Notes under the pieces: model-generated
What the model was told of the DNA's origin: nothing
The model's input: only the letters and a program-made list of their open reading frames with translations
The model's database searches: none
Assembly: GCA_018610095.1 (NCBI GenBank)
Contig: JAHEOB010000218.1
Coordinates: forward strand, 1 to 7,212
Source: Halothece sp. MAG
Lineage (GTDB): Bacteria > Cyanobacteriota > Cyanobacteriia > Cyanobacteriales > Rubidibacteraceae
DNA length: 7,212 nucleotides
Direction: 5' to 3'
Translations under genes and position numbers: made by a program
Shown: positions 1 to 5,668 of the stretch, one piece after another
Numbering within the stretch: position 1 is the first letter of the stretch
Layout of the letters: every line of letters starts with the position of its first letter

Positions 1-90
1 AATGCTGGAAATGGCAGACAAACCCTTGTGGAACAAGCGTGCAGAAACTCCCAAATGCGTTATGCCAGAAGATATTTAACGTTGCATTAA
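1..90 (+). CDS. Possible C-terminal end of a gene entering from the left (uncertain)
   Basis: Frame 1 is open from the first base to a TAA at 88-90 and encodes 29 residues beginning NAGNGRQTLVEQACR. The NAGNGR...L.E.A pattern loosely resembles the C-terminal helix of SpoVK/CbbX-type AAA+ ATPases, but this is too short to name. Frame 2 is also open from an ATG at position 2 to a TAA at 77-79, so the reading frame itself is not certain. If real, the gene would converge on, and overlap by 15 bp, the minus-strand fructosamine kinase remnant that ends at 76. The sequence left of the window would settle it. Confidence 0.22.
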   Translation, partial: NAGNGRQTLVEQACRNSQMRYARRYLTLH

Positions 91-352
91 ACGATCAATC
101 ATGCGAGATGCTTGGGAACCATAACCACCGCCAAACCGATTACAGTGGTTCAGGATGTGGTAAAGATTATAGATATCTTTCCGTTCCTGATACCCCACAT
201 CCAGTTCCCAAGTGGCATTGTAACCCTGTTGACGCGCTCGGGAATCCAGCAAATAGTTCACTCATGGCGATATCCACTTCGCGATCGCCGTAATAGGTAG
301 CAGTGTGTGAACCTATTGCTTGGGAAATGTGTTGGGCAATTTCATGCCACAT
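76..352 (-). pseudogene. Fructosamine kinase family remnant (internal deletion plus frameshift)
   Basis: The family (fructosamine-3-kinase / ketosamine-3-kinase, APH fold; E. coli YniA is a relative) phosphorylates sugar adducts on proteins and is normally about 285-290 residues. Reading leftward from ATG 352, the first ~15 residues (MWHEIAQHISQAIGS) look like the family's N-terminus. They run straight into ATYYGDREVDIAMSELFAGFP, the family's motif from around residue 210. About 195 residues are therefore missing, including the nucleotide-binding region and the catalytic HGD loop. The frame then breaks near 230-245. The rest of the C-terminus (QGYNATW, GYQERKDIYNLYHILNH, RFGGGYGSQA) continues one frame over to the TAA at 76-78. 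The start lies 8 bp after the gatC stop, so it was probably the third gene of the ycf3-gatC unit. It cannot make an active kinase. An assembly error is the main alternative for the frameshift, less so for the deletion. Confidence 0.8.
281..288. repeat. HIP1 octamer GCGATCGC (one of four)
   Basis: This palindromic octamer is over-represented in many cyanobacterial genomes. Further exact copies lie at 4378-4385, 6235-6242 and 6705-6712. All four fall inside coding sequence or the decayed coding sequence; this one encodes part of the GDRE motif of the fructosamine kinase remnant. They support the cyanobacterial origin and mark no mobile element. Confidence 0.9.
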
Positions 353-360
353 AAGCTGGA

Positions 361-648
361 CTATTCATTAAGAATTTGGGGCACTCGGAAATAATCATCT
401 TCCCGTACCGGCGCTTGTTCTAACAGGGCTTCTTTTTCCACATAAGGATTGATTTCATCTTCTCGGGTGACATTACTGACCTCGATCGCGCGAGTTGTGG
501 GTGGAACATCCGTTGTATCTAATTCATTTAATTGTTCGACATACTCCAAAATTTGACTCAACTGCTGGCTAAATTGTTCTTGTTGTTCTGGCGTCAGTTC
601 TAAGCGGGCAAGGTGGGCAACTTTTTGGACTTGTTCACGATCAATCAT
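361..648 (-). CDS. gatC: Aspartyl/glutamyl-tRNA(Asn/Gln) amidotransferase subunit C
   Basis: GatC is the small subunit of the cytoplasmic GatCAB complex, which amidates misacylated Glu-tRNA(Gln) (and Asp-tRNA(Asn) where needed). It wraps around the GatA/GatB interface. The 95-residue length is normal. Visible family motifs are HLARLELT (12-19), ILEYVEQLNELDT (33-45), the TREDE segment (61-65) and the C-terminal APVREDDYFRVPQIL (79-93). The ATG at 648 lies 12 bp after the ycf3 stop, with no clear Shine-Dalgarno sequence between, so it is probably translated from a ycf3-gatC transcript. The stop at 361 is followed after 8 bp by the fructosamine kinase remnant. gatA and gatB are not in the window, which is usual because cyanobacterial gat genes are often dispersed. 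Confidence 0.95.
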   Translation of the reverse strand: MIDREQVQKVAHLARLELTPEQQEQFSQQLSQILEYVEQLNELDTTDVPPTTRAIEVSNVTREDEINPYVEKEALLEQAPVREDDYFRVPQILNE

Positions 649-660
649 GATTTATACCGT

Positions 661-1182
661 TTAGAAATAAATGTCAATATCCGAGCGTCCTGTGGTTTTG
701 AGCCAATTTTGGGCTTCAATGTAGTTATTGGGGGCGAGACGAATGGCTTCTTTCCAATATTCTGCCGCTTGATCAAATAGCGCTTCTCCTTCTTCTTCCC
801 GCCCTTGTTGTTTCGCTAAATCTCCTTGATGGTGATAAATCACAGCGATATTATTGAGGGCTTGGGGAAGACGAGGATTGTCTTCAATCGCCTGTTGATA
901 ATATTTTAGGGCTTTTTCATACTCCCCATTACTGGTGTGAATTAACCCAATATTATACAGGATATAGCTGCGATCGTTGGGGTCTTCTTCTAATTTCAAA
1001 GCCTCATAGTAATTATCTAAGGCTTCTGCGTATTCTCCATCTGATTGCGCCGACATCCCATCGCGATAATAGGTAAAGGCTTCTTTTGATCGTTTGTGGG
1101 TTGGCAGCATCTTTAGAATAATGTCTGCCATTACCGTAAATGATTTATCAATAAAATTATCGTTGCGCTGAGTCCGTGGCAT
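661..1182 (-). CDS. ycf3: Photosystem I assembly protein Ycf3 (TPR protein)
   Basis: Ycf3 is a thylakoid-associated chaperone needed to assemble the PsaA/PsaB core and peripheral subunits of photosystem I. The 173 residues match the usual length in cyanobacteria and chloroplasts. The N-terminus [15 protein letters not shown] is characteristic. Three TPR units follow: residues 35-68 ([18 protein letters not shown]), 72-105 ([17 protein letters not shown]) and 106-153. The last carries the family's extra charged loop, about 121-135 ([13 protein letters not shown]). The start is ATG 1182, supported by a strong Shine-Dalgarno GAGGTG (complement of 1191-1196) 8 nt upstream. A possible -10 TAGAAT is the complement of 1216-1221. 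It heads the minus-strand unit with gatC and is divergent from the ABC exporter. Confidence 0.96.
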   Translation of the reverse strand: MPRTQRNDNFIDKSFTVMADIILKMLPTHKRSKEAFTYYRDGMSAQSDGEYAEALDNYYEALKLEEDPNDRSYILYNIGLIHTSNGEYEKALKYYQQAIEDNPRLPQALNNIAVIYHHQGDLAKQQGREEEGEALFDQAAEYWKEAIRLAPNNYIEAQNWLKTTGRSDIDIYF

Positions 1183-1318
1183 AGCTTGTTCACCTCACTC
1201 ATCCCTTCATTTTATATTCTACAGCCAATGCAGAAAAACCTAACACAACGCCGCAAACGTTTAGACGTTGCTAATAACAAGTTATCTTAAGAACAGGTTG
1301 ACGAAACAAAAATCTGAT
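1183..1318. promoter_or_regulatory. Divergent promoter region between ycf3 and the ABC exporter
   Basis: This 136 bp region must carry promoters for both directions. For ycf3 (minus), TAGAAT (complement of 1216-1221) is a reasonable -10, with a poor -35. For the exporter (plus), TTAGAC 1261-1266 and TATCTT 1283-1288, 16 bp apart, make a weak sigma70-type pair. Transcription would then start near 1295, which favours the ATG at 1319. An imperfect operator-like palindrome AACGT-TTAG-ACGTT sits at 1256-1269 over the proposed -35. All boxes are read by eye. Confidence 0.35.
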
Positions 1319-3145
1319 ATGAGCGTATCTTCTTCTGTGGAAACCAGTGAACAAACCAGGCGCCCTCAAGACAATGATTGGCGGTTGTTGCTACGGCTGG
1401 TTCCCTATGCAATTGGTAAAAAACGGCTACTTATTACCTCTCTACTGTTACTGATCCCACTTTCCATTGCTGGGGCAGTTCAACCTTTAATTATTGGACA
1501 GGCGATTTCCTTTATTGGGGAAGAACAAACTTGGTTTTTTCTGGAAGGGTTATCTCTCAATCAAGGATTAAATCTACTGACAGCACTTCTTCTGCTGACC
1601 ATTTTAATTCGATTAGCCTTTAGTGCCCTACAAGGCTATTTAGTGCAACGCCTCGGACAGGAAATCACTGCTGATATCCGTAATCACTTATTCCGCCACG
1701 TTACTTCCCTTGCTGCTAAATTTTTTGATTATACTCCTGTGGGACGGCTGGTGACGCGATTAACGAGTGATGTCGAAGCATTGGGAGATGTGTTTTCCAC
1801 AGGGGCAGTGGGAATTATCAGCGACACAGTTTACATTTTGGCCATTATTGTCACCATTTTTACCGTGCAATGGCAACTAGCCACGTTGCTGGTATTAATG
1901 TTTATTCCCACCACAGCGGTGATCATCTATTTTCAAAAGCAATATCGGAAAGCTAACTATCTTTCCCGCGAAGAGTTATCCAACCTCAATTCCATGCTTC
2001 AAGAAAATGTCATGGGCATTAATATTGTCCAACTGTTTCGTCGGGAACAATTTAATAGTGAGCTTTTCCGTAACATTAACCAACGATACTTAAAACAAAT
2101 TAATCAGACGGTCTTTTTTGAATCAGCCGTTTCTGCGACCTTAGAATGGATTGCTTTAGTGAGTATTGCGGGGATTTTAGGAATCGGTGGATTATTGATT
2201 TTAGGAGATAGCCTGAACTTTGGGACACTTTCAGCGTTTATTTTATATGCTCAACGCTTATTTGAACCCTTGCGACAATTTGCAGAGAAATTTACCCAGC
2301 TACAAACTGGCTTTACAGGCGTCGAACGCATTACCCAACTACTCAGTCAACCCATTGAAATTCAAGATGCAGAACCATCTCAACAACAAACCTTCTCCGA
2401 GCAACAGCTTCAGGGTGAAATTCGTTTTGAAAATGTCTCATTTGGGTATAACGAAGATGAGCTTGTTCTCAAAAACATCAATTTTGTCATTAAACCCGGT
2501 GAAAAAGTGGCTCTGGTAGGACCCACAGGGGCTGGAAAAAGTTCCATTATTCGCTTGCTATGTCGGCGTTATGAACCGACAGAAGGTCAAATTTTATTAG
2601 ATGGCATTGATATTCGCAACTTACCTCAACAGGAATTGCGTCGTCATGTTGGCGTTATTCTCCAAGAAAATTTTCTGTTTGCAGGGGATGTGAAAGATAA
2701 TATTACCCTTGGCGAACACTATCCCTTTGAGGAAATCAAAAAGGCAGCAGAAATTACTAATATCAACCGCTTTATTGAGGAACTGCCCCAAGGCTATGAT
2801 ACGCCCTTAAGAGAACGAGGTGATAATCTATCGGCTGGCGAAAAACAATTATTGGCATTTGCTCGCGTTGCCATTCGCAATCCCCAAGTGGTGGTATTAG
2901 ATGAAGCAACTGCCAGTTTAGATGTGGCTACGGAAGCGTTAATCCAAAATGCCTTAAGTTATTTATTGGCAGAACGTAGTGCCATCATTATTGCTCACCG
3001 ACTGTCCACCATTCGGGATGTGGATCGCATTTTAGTCTTGCAACAAGGTGAATTAGTGGAGTCCGGCAATCATGAGGAATTACTGGAACAAGGGGGCGTC
3101 TATGCGAGCTTGTATAAGTTACAAACCATGGGACAAACGGTTTAA
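1319..3145 (+). CDS. ABC exporter half-transporter (fused membrane and ATPase domains)
   Basis: A type IV (MsbA/MdlB/YheH-like) exporter subunit that would work in the cytoplasmic membrane as a dimer; the substrate cannot be read from sequence. From ATG 1319 it is 608 residues. Six hydrophobic segments lie at about 37-63, 84-107, 166-183, 186-204, 274-295 and 299-318. An ATPase domain runs from about 365 to the end. Visible motifs are Walker A GPTGAGKSS (401-409), Q-loop Q449, signature LSAGEKQ (504-510), Walker B VVVLDEATAS (524-533, catalytic E529), D-loop SLD and H-loop H560. All catalytic residues are present, so this half should hydrolyse ATP. The LSAGE signature is typical of the MdlB/YheH branch, which often forms heterodimers, but no partner gene is adjacent. 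An in-frame TTG at 1268 would add 17 polar residues; the ATG is preferred because the TTG lacks a ribosome site and lies upstream of the likely promoter -10. Confidence 0.93.
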   Translation: MSVSSSVETSEQTRRPQDNDWRLLLRLVPYAIGKKRLLITSLLLLIPLSIAGAVQPLIIGQAISFIGEEQTWFFLEGLSLNQGLNLLTALLLLTILIRLAFSALQGYLVQRLGQEITADIRNHLFRHVTSLAAKFFDYTPVGRLVTRLTSDVEALGDVFSTGAVGIISDTVYILAIIVTIFTVQWQLATLLVLMFIPTTAVIIYFQKQYRKANYLSREELSNLNSMLQENVMGINIVQLFRREQFNSELFRNINQRYLKQINQTVFFESAVSATLEWIALVSIAGILGIGGLLILGDSLNFGTLSAFILYAQRLFEPLRQFAEKFTQLQTGFTGVERITQLLSQPIEIQDAEPSQQQTFSEQQLQGEIRFENVSFGYNEDELVLKNINFVIKPGEKVALVGPTGAGKSSIIRLLCRRYEPTEGQILLDGIDIRNLPQQELRRHVGVILQENFLFAGDVKDNITLGEHYPFEEIKKAAEITNINRFIEELPQGYDTPLRERGDNLSAGEKQLLAFARVAIRNPQVVVLDEATASLDVATEALIQNALSYLLAERSAIIIAHRLSTIRDVDRILVLQQGELVESGNHEELLEQGGVYASLYKLQTMGQTV

Positions 3146-3149
3146 TCAA

Positions 3150-3166
3150 AAAGGAATTTTCCCTTT
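3150..3166 (-). terminator. Weak possible terminator between the converging exporter and cbiB genes
   Basis: The two genes converge with only 19 bp between their stops. A short stem AAAGG (3150-3154) with CCTTT (3162-3166) closes a 7-nt loop. Read on the minus strand it runs into a U-run (complement of 3148-3152). The stem has only five mostly weak pairs, so it could terminate cbiB transcription only inefficiently, and no better terminator is visible for either gene. Confidence 0.25.
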
Positions 3167-4145
3167 AAAGTAGATAAATTCCCCAATTTAAACCTACCCC
3201 CACAAACAACCAACTTAAAAAACACATTCGAGTTAGCCCTAAGGCTTGTTCAACTTTTTCTGCAGTAATTGAAAAAGTGGGCATTCCTAACAAAGGTTTT
3301 TCCTTAATAATGCCTTGATAAGTATTCGCTCCCCCTAATTGGACTCCTAATACAACGGCATAGGCGCATTCACTCCATCCAGCATTGGGGCTGGGGTCTT
3401 GAGTTGCATCTTGTTGGCAACTTTGCCATACCTTTCGGGGTTGACGGGCAATTAAGCCAATGGTGATCACCGTTAACCGACAAGGAAGCCACGTTAAAAG
3501 ATCCTCAAATTTGGCACTAAACCATCCGATATCGGTATAAGGTTCTCGTTGATAGCCCACCATGGAATCTAAGGTACTTGCTGCTTTATAAGCTAAGGTT
3601 AAGGGAACAGCACCGATGCCAGGAATCAATAACCCAATAATGGCATAAAATAAGGGAGCAGTTACCCCATCGGTGCTATTTTCTGCTACAGTTTCTAATA
3701 CTGCTCGTAAAATTTCTTGTGGGGATAATTCATCAGTATCTCGTCCCACGTAATAACTCAATTCCGTGCGGGCATTTTGAATATCATTGTTTTTTAAAGG
3801 CGCTAAAACAGCAACAGCAGCATGATGTAAACTACGCCCAGCAAAACAACTTGCTAGTAACATGATTTCTAGGCAAAAACCGAGCCAAATTGACATGTGT
3901 TTGGCAACAGAAATTAATAGCCATCCCGTGAATCCACTACCAACAATTAATGCAATTCCCAATGCCATTCCGGCTAAGCGACGAGCAGTAGAATTTTTGG
4001 TGAGATTGGTAATGGTTTTTGTGCTAAATCCAATCACGGTTCCCATTAGTTGAACAGGATGAGGAAATATGGCAGGATCAGCAATGAGATAGTCAATAAA
4101 GGCAGCAATTAATAACGCCACTGCTGTGGGATCGATTGTCATCAT
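3165..4145 (-). CDS. cbiB: Adenosylcobinamide-phosphate synthase (CbiB/CobD)
   Basis: This membrane enzyme attaches the aminopropanol (phosphate) arm to adenosylcobyric acid, giving adenosylcobinamide (phosphate) late in cobalamin/pseudocobalamin synthesis. The 326 residues are normal for the family. Conserved blocks are DYLIADP...HPVQLMG (18-35), VGRDTDELSPQEILRAVLET (133-152) continuing as VAENSTDGVTAPLF (153-166), AASTLDSMVGY (188-198), the FEDLLTWLPCR segment (213-223) and SPNAGWSECAYAVVLGVQLG (252-271). Several hydrophobic spans (about 58-80, 86-102, 165-185, 305-325) fit an inner-membrane protein. Two consecutive ATGs stand at 4145 and 4142. The first forms TAATG with the Rrf2 gene's stop, so the two genes are probably translationally coupled. 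No cobalamin riboswitch was recognised upstream of the pair, and no other cobalamin genes are in the window. Confidence 0.95.
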   Translation of the reverse strand: MMTIDPTAVALLIAAFIDYLIADPAIFPHPVQLMGTVIGFSTKTITNLTKNSTARRLAGMALGIALIVGSGFTGWLLISVAKHMSIWLGFCLEIMLLASCFAGRSLHHAAVAVLAPLKNNDIQNARTELSYYVGRDTDELSPQEILRAVLETVAENSTDGVTAPLFYAIIGLLIPGIGAVPLTLAYKAASTLDSMVGYQREPYTDIGWFSAKFEDLLTWLPCRLTVITIGLIARQPRKVWQSCQQDATQDPSPNAGWSECAYAVVLGVQLGGANTYQGIIKEKPLLGMPTFSITAEKVEQALGLTRMCFLSWLFVGVGLNWGIYLL

Positions 4146-4588
4146 TAAACCACAAAATTGGTTTCTTCACCTTGAGCTGCCTGCCAACTTCGGGCATCAT
4201 AATATAAGTCAGCCAAACTAATTTCATAAACAGCTTCTTTTAATTTTTGATGCAATTGTCGCCATAAGCCATAAGTTACCCAATCTTCTGCTTGTTCAGT
4301 ATCAGGACGATGACGGGATAACGGTTCAATGGTTTCTCCCACGGCTTCTAAAATTTGTCCTAAGAAAATTTCTCCAGGCGATCGCGCAAGTTGATAGCCA
4401 CCTTGTGCTCCCCTAACCGATTTCACTAATCCTGCTTTGCGCAATGCAATTAAAAGTTTTTCTAAATAAGCAGGCGGTAAGCCTTGACGAGTAGCAATGG
4501 CGTTGACAGAGGTGGGCTCTACGCTTGATTGTAAACTTAAATCTAGTAATGCTTTAACGCTATAGTGTCCCCGAGTGGTTAATTTCAT
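4145..4588 (-). CDS. Rrf2-family transcriptional regulator without cysteines
   Basis: A 147-residue DNA-binding protein of the Rrf2/IscR family. The N-terminal winged helix starts MKLTTRGHYSVKALLDL. The recognition helix region is PPAYLEKLLIALRKAGLV (38-55), and the wing is SVRGAQGGYQLARSP (57-71). A linker and long C-terminal dimerisation helix (about 100-130) follow. The protein contains no cysteine, so it cannot hold an iron-sulfur cluster in the way IscR does with its three cysteines. It resembles the cyanobacterial Rrf2 protein that, as I recall, is needed for psaAB expression in Synechocystis (Slr0846); orthology is not proven here. Its stop overlaps the cbiB start by one base. The upstream region carries a palindrome and a direct repeat that may be its own operator. 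Confidence 0.9.
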   Translation of the reverse strand: MKLTTRGHYSVKALLDLSLQSSVEPTSVNAIATRQGLPPAYLEKLLIALRKAGLVKSVRGAQGGYQLARSPGEIFLGQILEAVGETIEPLSRHRPDTEQAEDWVTYGLWRQLHQKLKEAVYEISLADLYYDARSWQAAQGEETNFVV

Positions 4589-4601
4589 TAGTTTCTAGTT
4601 A

Positions 4602-4629
4602 ATAATAATCCCTGTCAGGAGAAGGCAAA
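4602..4629 (-). promoter_or_regulatory. Candidate promoter of the Rrf2-cbiB operon
   Basis: On the minus strand, TTTGCC (complement of 4624-4629) and TATTAT (complement of 4602-4607), 16 bp apart, form a plausible sigma70-type promoter. It would start transcription close to the ATG, leaving a very short leader. No good Shine-Dalgarno precedes the ATG. An alternative -10, TAAGAT (complement of 4666-4671), would give a longer leader. The palindrome at 4615-4640 overlaps the -35 box. Confidence 0.3.
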
Positions 4630-4640
4630 TCGTTTCCTGA
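4615..4640. repeat. Inverted repeat TCAGGA-N14-TCCTGA, possible Rrf2 operator
   Basis: Perfect 6-bp arms at 4615-4620 and 4635-4640 form a 26-bp dyad, similar in size to sites bound by Rrf2-type dimers. It overlaps the candidate -35 box. A 10-bp direct repeat AAGGCAAATC begins within its spacer (4622-4631) and recurs at 4659-4668, 37 bp away. Autoregulation is inferred from position only. Confidence 0.4.
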
Positions 4641-4865
4641 GCATCCCTTGTTATCTCTAAGGCAAATCTTATCACTATCTCCCAGTTTAATACAGTGAGT
4701 TCCCGAGGCTAGATTGCAGTTTGTTATTAAGGCTAACCCTTTGGAAAAACTTTAAACAAATTGCCGAGCATCTCCATATTTGTCTTCATTCGTTTCCTTC
4801 ATTAAAACCATTACACCATGAAAGCTCAAAAACAGGGATTTTTTTCAAGATAACATTAATAATCA

Positions 4866-4894
4866 TTGATTAACTCAAGCAGATGTAATATAGT
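4866..4894 (+). promoter_or_regulatory. Candidate promoter of the cyAbrB2-like gene
   Basis: TTGATT (4866-4871) and TATAGT (4889-4894), 17 bp apart, make the best sigma70-type match upstream of the gene. Transcription would begin near 4901 and give a leader of about 95 nt containing the 4912-4940 inverted repeat. Confidence 0.4.
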
Positions 4895-4911
4895 TTCTAA
4901 AGGCTGATTCA

Positions 4912-4940
4912 CTAAGCGGAAATGATGGAATTGCGCTTAG
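4912..4940. repeat. Inverted repeat CTAAGCG-N15-CGCTTAG in the cyAbrB2 leader
   Basis: Perfect 7-bp arms (4912-4918 and 4934-4940) lie about 11 nt after the inferred transcription start and 56 bp before the ATG. No U-run follows in either direction, so it is not an intrinsic terminator. It could be a protein operator just downstream of the start site or a hairpin in the leader RNA. Confidence 0.5.
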
Positions 4941-4996
4941 GGATAAAAAACAGCTAAAGTAGAAGTTGAAAGTTAATTAATGAAGAGTTTCAGTTG

Positions 4997-5389
4997 ATGG
5001 CACAGAAAAAAGGACAACCGTTAACTGGTGAAGCCCTACTCCAAAAAGTTAAAGAGTTAGGTAACCTCAGTAGAGAAGAAAAAGCAAAGGCTTGTGGTTA
5101 TTACACCGAAACAAAAAACGGTGTTCAACGTGTTAATATGATGAAATTTCTTAATGCCCTAATGGATGCAGAAGGGATTAGTTTAGATAGTAATGGGAAT
5201 GGGCGAGGACGTGGCGGACGTTCAGCAAGTTATCGCATTAGTGTCCAGTCCAATGGCAATTTATTAATTGGAGCCGCCTATACCAAAAAAATGGGGTTAA
5301 AACCTGGGGATGAGTTTGAAATTACCCTTGGTCGTAAACATATTCATCTTAAGCAAGTGAGTGGCTTGGAAGAAAAAGATGATGATTAA
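4997..5389 (+). CDS. cyAbrB2-type transcriptional regulator
   Basis: cyAbrB proteins are cyanobacterial AbrB-fold DNA-binding regulators, generally two paralogues per genome. They tune carbon and nitrogen metabolism and, for cyAbrB2, fermentation/hydrogenase genes. The 130 residues from ATG 4997 show the family-specific N-terminal part LTGEALLQKVKEL...EEKAKACGYYTETKNG (about 9-43) and RVNMMKFLNALMDAEGISLD. A Gly/Arg-rich linker (NGNGRGRGGR, about 66-75) follows. The AbrB-like swapped hairpin domain then sits at the C-terminus (YRISVQSNGNLLIGAAYT to LGRKHIHLKQV, about 78-120), with an acidic tail EEKDDD. The YRISVQSNGN and NMMKFLNAL segments point to cyAbrB2 (Sll0822 type) rather than cyAbrB1. 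A TTG one codon upstream is ignored. A weak Shine-Dalgarno GAAGAG (4982-4987) lies 9 nt before the ATG. Confidence 0.92.
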   Translation: MAQKKGQPLTGEALLQKVKELGNLSREEKAKACGYYTETKNGVQRVNMMKFLNALMDAEGISLDSNGNGRGRGGRSASYRISVQSNGNLLIGAAYTKKMGLKPGDEFEITLGRKHIHLKQVSGLEEKDDD

Positions 5390-5401
5390 GCAATCCCGTT
5401 G

Positions 5402-5432
5402 TTGCCAAGTTCCCCCCTGTCCAAGTTATTAT
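5402..5432 (+). promoter_or_regulatory. Candidate promoter of the structured RNA
   Basis: TTGCCA (5402-5407) and TATTAT (5427-5432) resemble -35 and -10 boxes. The 19 bp spacing is longer than optimal. A start near 5440 would fall just before the 5' arm of the RNA's closing stem. The -35 lies 12 bp after the cyAbrB2 stop, so read-through from that gene is also possible. Confidence 0.35.
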
Positions 5433-5439
5433 CAACAAT

Positions 5440-5626
5440 AGAAGGGATTACTGCAACGTTGGTGACTGCCAATATAGTTTTGTGATCTACAACCAAACAT
5501 ATAAGGGAACCAACCCCTGTTGTGGCAGTAAGCCGGGCGCAGTACCCGGAAACTTAAAGCAACATGTCGGTACCCACCTGGCCACATGAGGTCATAATCT
5601 GAGGTAAAACGGCGTTGCGGTAGTCC
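5440..5626 (+). ncRNA. Structured non-coding RNA, probable 6S RNA
   Basis: The ends pair over 17 bp: 5445-5461 with 5610-5626, including four G-U pairs, closing a region of 182 nt. Inside are a 6-bp helix TGTGGC/GCCACA (5521-5526 with 5581-5586) and a hairpin CCGGG/CCCGG (5533-5537 with 5545-5549, 7-nt loop). The large, poorly paired stretches between give a long closed rod with an open middle. This layout, a length near 185 nt and a free-standing promoter and terminator fit 6S RNA (ssaA in cyanobacteria). 6S RNA mimics an open promoter and binds sigma70-type RNA polymerase, mainly when growth slows. I did not recognise a diagnostic primary sequence, so the identity is inferred from architecture; that a structured RNA is made here is much surer. 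RNase P RNA, tmRNA and SRP RNA signatures are absent. No ribosome site or sensible ORF is present. Confidence 0.58.
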
Positions 5627-5634
5627 AGCAATTT

Positions 5635-5668
5635 CCCCTTAGCAGATTGCTGAGGGGGTTGTTTTGTT
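5635..5668 (+). terminator. Strong intrinsic terminator after the structured RNA
   Basis: A 10-bp stem CCCCTTAGCA (5635-5644) with TGCTGAGGGG (5648-5657), one G-U pair and a 3-nt GAT loop, is followed by the U-rich tail TTGTTTTGTT (5659-5668). It begins 8 nt after the RNA's closing stem and would set the primary 3' end. It insulates the downstream peptidase gene. Confidence 0.88.

Larger units (their letters stand above)
4589..4996. promoter_or_regulatory. Divergent regulatory region between the Rrf2 and cyAbrB2-like genes
   Basis: Just over 400 bp with no credible gene on either strand. The left end holds a candidate Rrf2 promoter and repeats, and the right end holds a candidate cyAbrB2 promoter and a leader palindrome, each listed separately. 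The middle (about 4690-4860) is AT-rich with short A and T runs (for example 4839-4846). I see no further convincing structure in it. I found no clear NtcA site (GTA-N8-TAC), riboswitch or tRNA. Confidence 0.6.

Noticed and set aside
1268..1318. TTG start extending the ABC exporter by 17 residues
   Set aside because: The added residues are not typical of the family, no ribosome site precedes the TTG, and the likely promoter -10 (1283-1288) lies downstream of it.
2220..2519. 99-codon plus-strand frame inside the ABC exporter
   Set aside because: It is an out-of-frame shadow within a gene whose own frame carries all expected motifs.
4589..4996. Cobalamin riboswitch upstream of the Rrf2-cbiB operon
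   Set aside because: No recognisable B12-box core on the minus strand, and the inferred leader is very short.
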